The position numbers and the translations under genes are program-made. Positions 56,107 to 64,000 of a DNA stretch of 64,000 bases are shown piece after piece (position 1 is the first letter of the stretch; each line of letters begins with the position of its first letter). Source of the stretch: Pseudomonas baltica (GTDB lineage Bacteria > Pseudomonadota > Gammaproteobacteria > Pseudomonadales > Pseudomonadaceae); the NCBI RefSeq assembly GCF_031880315.1, contig NZ_CP134771.1:2843501-2907500 (forward strand). Reading direction: 5' to 3'. Under the pieces are notes generated by a model. It made no database searches and was not told the origin of the DNA. It saw only the letters and a program-made list of their open reading frames with translations.

Positions 56107-56112
56107 GTAAAA

Positions 56113-56188
56113 TGGAGCTCTTGAGCGGATTTGAACCGCTGACCTCACCCTTACCAAGGGTGTGCTCTACCAACTGAGCTACAAGAGC
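56113..56188 (-). tRNA. tRNA-Thr (anticodon GGT)
   Basis: 76 nt, acceptor GCTCTTG/CAAGAGC, anticodon loop TTGGTAA, T-arm GCGGTTCAAATCCGC, encoded CCA. Confidence 0.97.
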
Positions 56189-56214
56189 AAAACACTGTGC
56201 ATTAGCAGCAAACA

Positions 56215-56288
<74 letters not shown>

Positions 56289-56312
56289 GAGATTTACTAC
56301 TCTCGCTAAAAA

Positions 56313-56397
56313 TGGTGGAGGGAGAAGGATTCGAACCTTCGAAGTCGTAGACGTCAGATTTACAGTCTGATCCCTTTGGCCGCTCGGGAACCCCTCC
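56313..56397 (-). tRNA. tRNA-Tyr (anticodon GTA)
   Basis: 85 nt class II tRNA with long variable arm, acceptor GGAGGGG, anticodon loop CTGTAAA, T-arm GAAGGTTCGAATCCTTC, encoded CCA. First of the three-tRNA unit. Confidence 0.97.
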
Positions 56398-56411
56398 TAT
56401 TTCGTGGCGGC

Positions 56412-56440
56412 ATTTTCAACTCTTGCCACCACCCTGTCAA
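56412..56440 (-). promoter_or_regulatory. Sigma70 promoter of the Tyr-Gly-Thr tRNA unit
   Basis: Minus strand TTGACA (56435-56440), 17-base spacer, GAAAAT (56412-56417), with the AT-rich stretch TTAATTGAGAAAAAG just upstream resembling an UP element. Confidence 0.75.
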
Positions 56441-56541
56441 GCTTTTTCTCAATTAAATCTTGAGGTTAGCGATTCCGACAGTGCTTTCACAAGGCTCGTA
56501 CTAGACGCTATCCCTGTGAAGCGGGCGCCATTCTATGCAAA

Positions 56542-56991
56542 CTATTCGGCGGTTGCAATGCCTTCACACGGCATTATTTGATGTTTTGAGTTATTGAATT
56601 CGCGAGAGAGCCCGCTCAGAGCCGATTCATCCAGCAAACGCTGGCTTTTCGCATCAATTCGCAGCCAGTGCACGGCGCCCTGATCGCCATTTATCACTTG
56701 CGCCTGCGCCTTCACGCCCATCTGAGCCAAACGCTGCTCAAGAGGCAACAAGGCTTCGAGTTGCGGGTATCCGCCTACATAAAGGCAATCTCTTGCGCCC
56801 GGAACAGGAGCCAGTGCTTGTGTCGGAGCCGGCGCGCCTCGATCGGTCTCGCTGAGGAGGCGAATGTCCTGCTGGTTACCTTTGTACAAGGACAATGCGC
56901 GGATCTCGACAGGCTGTTGGGGCGCCTCCTGCTGATGCCACCCGGCATAAAACACATTCAGTACCAATAACAGCAGGAACAACCAGCGCAT
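56542..56991 (-). CDS. SPOR-like single-helix membrane protein
   Basis: 149 aa from the ATG preceded by GAGGTG. A single N-terminal membrane helix (MRWLFLLLLVLNVFYAGW) anchors a periplasmic part: Pro-rich linker (about 55-70) and a C-terminal segment with DCLYVGGYPQLEALLPLEQRLAQMGVKAQ and VHWLRIDAKSQRLLDE, resembling a SPOR (peptidoglycan-binding) fold, though weakly. It follows coaX by seven bases in the birA-coaX operon, as PA4278 does (recalled). Function not established. Confidence 0.8.
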   Translation of the reverse strand: MRWLFLLLLVLNVFYAGWHQQEAPQQPVEIRALSLYKGNQQDIRLLSETDRGAPAPTQALAPVPGARDCLYVGGYPQLEALLPLEQRLAQMGVKAQAQVINGDQGAVHWLRIDAKSQRLLDESALSGLSREFNNSKHQIMPCEGIATAE

Positions 56992-56998
56992 AGTCACC

Positions 56999-57748
56999 TC
57001 ACGGCAAAGGACAGGCCATGGCCAGGCCGATGAATACAAGGTCAGGCACAACCTGAGCGGTGGGCGCCACTTCGCGCACCAGCTCGGCGTCGCCACCGGT
57101 GAGGAAGACGCGGACATCTTCCCCCAGTTGCGAACGAGCCTGCTCGACCTGGGTCAGCACGAAGCCACGCAGCATCAGGGTGCATCCACGCTCTACAGCT
57201 TCGACAGTATTTCTTCCGGGCGACATCTCGCTCACCGCCTTTTCCGCGGACAGATCGTCATAGCGAATGCGCCGAGTATGGGTACGGAGCTGACCGCGCA
57301 TCAACGGCATTCCAGGGCAGATGAAACCGCCCAGGTGCTCGCCGGCCGCAGTCACGAAATCAGAGGTTGCGGCAGTTCCCAAGTCAATGACCACACACGC
57401 GGACTGCGCCAGATGAAACGCCCCCAGCACCGCCAGCCAGCGATCGAGCCCCAGGCGCTGGTACTCTTCATAGCCGTTGCGAACGCCGCCCAGCTCCTTG
57501 GCGGGCACAGCGCACACCGCTTGCACGGCAAAACCGCGAGCAATGGCTTCGACGAGCTTCGCGGTCTCTTCCTCGGTACGGACGCTGACCAGCCGGCAAT
57601 GCGCCAGGGTCCCCCCTTGGACCGCAGCTACAGCATCAAGCAGGTCCTGATCGGACCCTACCACACCGCCTGCGACTACCTGCGCACCGCTGATTCGGGT
57701 GATACGCCACTTGATAAAGCTGTTACCGCAGTCGAGCTCAAGAATCAT
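56999..57748 (-). CDS. coaX: Type III pantothenate kinase
   Basis: 249 aa from the ATG that gives [21 protein letters not shown]-fold kinase: phosphate-1 motif [52 protein letters not shown] and the C-terminal [10 protein letters not shown]. Phosphorylates pantothenate in CoA synthesis; type III enzymes are not feedback inhibited by CoA. Its start overlaps the end of birA by eleven bases. Confidence 0.95.
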   Translation of the reverse strand: MILELDCGNSFIKWRITRISGAQVVAGGVVGSDQDLLDAVAAVQGGTLAHCRLVSVRTEEETAKLVEAIARGFAVQAVCAVPAKELGGVRNGYEEYQRLGLDRWLAVLGAFHLAQSACVVIDLGTAATSDFVTAAGEHLGGFICPGMPLMRGQLRTHTRRIRYDDLSAEKAVSEMSPGRNTVEAVERGCTLMLRGFVLTQVEQARSQLGEDVRVFLTGGDAELVREVAPTAQVVPDLVFIGLAMACPLP

Positions 57749-58697
57749 CACGCAACCTCAGGCTTAGCTCGCCACCGCTGTAGATCTTTTCTTCGTTGCC
57801 CACTTTCAAGCGTAGCGCGCCTTGGGCATCCACTCCCAGGACTGTACCTTCTATGATGGTACTTCCCGCAACGAGAGACGCCGCCTTACCCTGCCACAAG
57901 TGATATTGCTCCCACTCCCCTTTGAGCGCATTGAAGCCACCGCTACGATGGCGCGCAAGCAGCGGTCGCAGGTTGTTGTTGAGGGATGCTGCCAGGGTGT
58001 TTCTGTCGACCGCCTTGCCTGTCTGCAGCTGCATGGAAGTCCATTGCTGATCGACCTCATGACTCGCCTGCATGTTGACGTTGATACCCACCCCGATCAC
58101 CACATGACAGACATCGGCAGGGTCGCCCACCAGCTCTAGCAGGATCCCGGCAATCTTCTGTCGCCCGACCAGAACATCATTGGGCCATTTAAGCCCTGCG
58201 GTGGATACACCTGACTCACGCAAGGCATGCATCACGGCGAGACCGACCACCAGACTCAGCCCCTCGATCTGGCGCATGCCACCATCGATACGCAAGACCA
58301 GACTGTAATAGAGGTTCTGTGCAAACGGACTGATCCATTTGCGGCCACGCCGACCTCTCCCCGCCGTTTGCCGCTCTGCCGTTACCAGGAAGGGCGCATG
58401 CGCACCTGCCTCGATCATGCGCAGGGCTTCGGCGTTAGTGGAGTCGATGCTGTCGTGTACATGCACCTGCCAGCGATCATCCGTCGTCGCAGCGACAATA
58501 GCCTCAGCGTCGAGGAACGAAAGAGGACTGGCAAGCTGATAGCCGCGGCCGCGCACCTTGTGGATCGATACGCCGAACTCAGCTTCCAATTGCTGCAGCT
58601 GTTTCCATATGGCGCTACGGCTCACCCCCAGGGTGGCCCCTAGCGCTTGCCCGGAATGGAATCGACCATCCTTGAGGAGTTTCAACAACGTCAGCAT
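57738..58697 (-). CDS. birA: Biotin-protein ligase / biotin operon repressor
   Basis: 319 aa. N-terminal winged helix ([25 protein letters not shown], residues 13-38) for DNA binding, then the ligase core with the biotinoyl-AMP loop [46 protein letters not shown] and GVGINVN, and the C-terminal SH3-like domain ([17 protein letters not shown]). Biotinylates carboxylases and represses bio genes. First gene of birA-coaX-SPOR unit. Confidence 0.95.
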   Translation of the reverse strand: MLTLLKLLKDGRFHSGQALGATLGVSRSAIWKQLQQLEAEFGVSIHKVRGRGYQLASPLSFLDAEAIVAATTDDRWQVHVHDSIDSTNAEALRMIEAGAHAPFLVTAERQTAGRGRRGRKWISPFAQNLYYSLVLRIDGGMRQIEGLSLVVGLAVMHALRESGVSTAGLKWPNDVLVGRQKIAGILLELVGDPADVCHVVIGVGINVNMQASHEVDQQWTSMQLQTGKAVDRNTLAASLNNNLRPLLARHRSGGFNALKGEWEQYHLWQGKAASLVAGSTIIEGTVLGVDAQGALRLKVGNEEKIYSGGELSLRLRDDS

Positions 58698-58790
58698 GCC
58701 AATCTCGCCTCACAATGAGGCAGGCATGATAGCCATGCACATGACAGTTGCATAGAAAACCGCAGACAAAGTGTGCGGTAACTGAACTGA

Positions 58791-58800
58791 AGCTTCGCGC
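58791..58800. repeat. Left remnant of a REP split by the IS element
   Basis: AGCTTCGCGC is the outer end of a REP arm whose other arm (GCTTGCCCGCGAAGCT) lies at 60099-60114 beyond the IS element. Confidence 0.75.
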
Positions 58801-58864
58801 TGTAGTGGTCTAATGAAACCGGACACCCATTTAGGCGAGAATGCTCGCCACAGAGAGGTGTCTG

Positions 58865-60030
<1,166 letters not shown>

Positions 60031-60038
60031 CCACTACA

Positions 60039-60114
60039 CGCGGGCAGGGCCTACCCCACAGTTGCGTGACGCAGGTGCTGTGCATACTGTGGGAGCAAGG
60101 CTTGCCCGCGAAGC
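60039..60114. repeat. REP palindrome interrupted by the IS element
   Basis: CGCGGGCAGGGCCTACCCCA to CTGTGGGAGCAAGGCTTGCC and CGCGAAGCT; arms pair as in 5508-5576. The outer end of the left arm lies on the far side of the IS element at 58791-58800. Confidence 0.8.
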
Positions 60115-60144
60115 TGTTGATTTTGCCAGGCACCACAAAGACAA

Positions 60145-60175
60145 AACCCCCACCTGCCTTCGCAGATGGGGGTTT
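60145..60175 (-). terminator. rRNA operon terminator
   Basis: Minus strand AACCCCCATCTGCGAAGGCA continuing GGTGGGGGTTTTGTC: an eleven-pair stem with a four-base loop, then TTTT, just after 5S. Confidence 0.9.
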
Positions 60176-60185
60176 CGGAATTGAA

Positions 60186-60302
60186 TCTTGACGATGACCT
60201 ACTCTCACATGGGGAAACCCCACACTACCATCGGCGATGCATCGTTTCACTGCTGAGTTCGGGATGGGATCAGGTGGTTCCAATGCTCTATGGTCGTCAA
60301 GA
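60186..60302 (-). rRNA. rrf: 5S ribosomal RNA
   Basis: About 117 nt; minus strand opens CTTGACGACCATAGAGCATT and ends GAGAGTAGGTCATCGTCAAG, closing the terminal stem CTTGACGA/TCGTCAAG. Contains the conserved CCGAACTCAG and GATGGTAGTGTGGGG. Confidence 0.95.
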
Positions 60303-60464
60303 AATTCTGTTTGCCAGCAGACCGTTTGGGCGGTCTTCCAGCGAATCGGGTATGTGATAATTTGTGGGTGTCGCTTCAGAGTCGACGAACTTTCGGTTCG
60401 TGTCATCTCCACAGTCACCGCAATCTGATGCTCTTTCGAGTCGCAAATTGCTTGGGTGTTATAT

Positions 60465-63355
<2,891 letters not shown>

Positions 63356-63599
63356 ATATAACCCCAAGCAATCTGGTTATACTGTGAAGACGACATTCGC
63401 CGAAAATTCGCAAAACTCTTAAGAGTCACTCACAAATTTTACCTTAGCCTGAATGAACACCAGTGAAAGTGTCATCCAGTCTATCTTTCTATCACATACC
63501 CAAATTTTTAAAGAACGATTCTGAAAAAGATCAGAAATCAACACTCAACCATCAATTGATGGAGTGCTCATTTCTAAGCTTTGGCAACGAAGCAGTAAG
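63356..63599 (-). promoter_or_regulatory. tRNA-Ala to 23S spacer with boxA
   Basis: Processing spacer of 244 bases. On the minus strand TCGTTCTTTAA (63508-63518) matches the boxA antitermination element. A CCATCAATTGATGG palindrome lies at 63549-63562. Confidence 0.7.
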
Positions 63600-63675
63600 T
63601 GGTGGAGCCAAACGGGATCGAACCGTTGACCTCCTGCGTGCAAGGCAGGCGCTCTCCCAGCTGAGCTATGGCCCC
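63600..63675 (-). tRNA. tRNA-Ala (anticodon TGC)
   Basis: 76 nt, acceptor GGGGCCA paired with TGGCTCC, anticodon loop CTTGCAC, T-arm ACGGTTCGATCCCGT, encoded CCA. Lies in the 16S-23S spacer. Confidence 0.97.
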
Positions 63676-63705
63676 GTATTTCTACAGGCGTTTCCCACAC
63701 AAAAT

Positions 63706-63782
<77 letters not shown>

Positions 63783-63863
63783 AATTTCGGGCTGCTTCTA
63801 TCGTCTTCTTCAATGAATCAAGCAATTCGTGTGGGAGCTCATGAGACAGCTGATGTCGTCGAT

Positions 63864-64000
<137 letters not shown>

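Overview
The window looks like a chromosomal segment of a fluorescent-group Pseudomonas (P. fluorescens/P. putida type). The reasons are the high-GC protein-coding DNA, near-identity of many proteins to remembered Pseudomonas versions (UvrA, KatA, RpoB/RpoC, EF-Tu, the ribosomal proteins), Pseudomonas-type REP repeats, and gene order. As I recall it, P. aeruginosa PAO1 has the same two blocks: a thioredoxin-like protein to an OprG/epimerase segment (about PA4061-PA4069), and ssb-uvrA-bfrA-katA followed by the ribosomal superoperons to birA and an rRNA operon (about PA4232-PA4280). Here they lie close together, separated by accessory genes. Synteny statements are from memory, not a search.

Region 1 (1-7.4 kb): a CnoX/YbbN-type holdase-thioredoxin, a small hypothetical gene, then a four-gene zinc-starvation-type operon (His-rich DUF2796 protein, MacB-like ATPase, FtsX-like permease, DUF3299 protein) with a possible Zur half-site upstream. 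The outer-membrane protein OprG follows with a well-placed ANR/FNR box. A converging pair encodes an SDR epimerase and an RmlD-like protein that seems to lack the catalytic Tyr/Lys.

Region 2 (7.6-17.8 kb), the accessory part: a tightly overlapping operon of LacI-type regulator, periplasmic binding protein, two permeases, ATPase and a GpdQ-like metallophosphodiesterase, with a perfect 14-bp palindrome just before the regulator. Next come a clavaminate-synthase-like Fe(II)/2-oxoglutarate dioxygenase with nested inverted repeats upstream, a TSUP transporter, a UPF0303 protein, a NADAR/YbiA-like N-glycosidase, and a secreted yellow/major-royal-jelly-family protein. Upstream of the last is a perfect 20-bp palindrome containing the sequence I remember as the PtxS operator.

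Region 3 (18-25.4 kb): ssb with a co-transcribed MFS transporter, divergent uvrA, a bacterioferritin lacking the haem-ligand methionine, and katalase KatA.

Region 4 (25.5-55.8 kb, all minus strand): secE-nusG, rplKAJL-rpoBC, rpsL-rpsG-fusA-tuf, the S10, spc and alpha operons down to rpoA-rplQ. Sigma70 promoters with exact 17-bp spacing can be read before rpsL, rpsJ and tRNA-Trp; several terminators, an attenuator-like hairpin and ribosomal leaders are also visible.

Region 5 (55.8-64 kb): tRNA-Trp, Thr, Gly, Tyr (no tufB between Trp and Thr), a SPOR-like protein, coaX, birA, a complete IS3-family element that has split a REP repeat, and a minus-strand rRNA operon (16S 3' end, tRNA-Ile, tRNA-Ala, 23S, 5S, terminator). 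The 16S gene runs off the right edge. I did not find a convincing wholly new multi-gene system; the best candidates for undescribed biology are the LacI/ABC/phosphodiesterase operon, the dioxygenase-TSUP locus and the PtxS-type operator gene.
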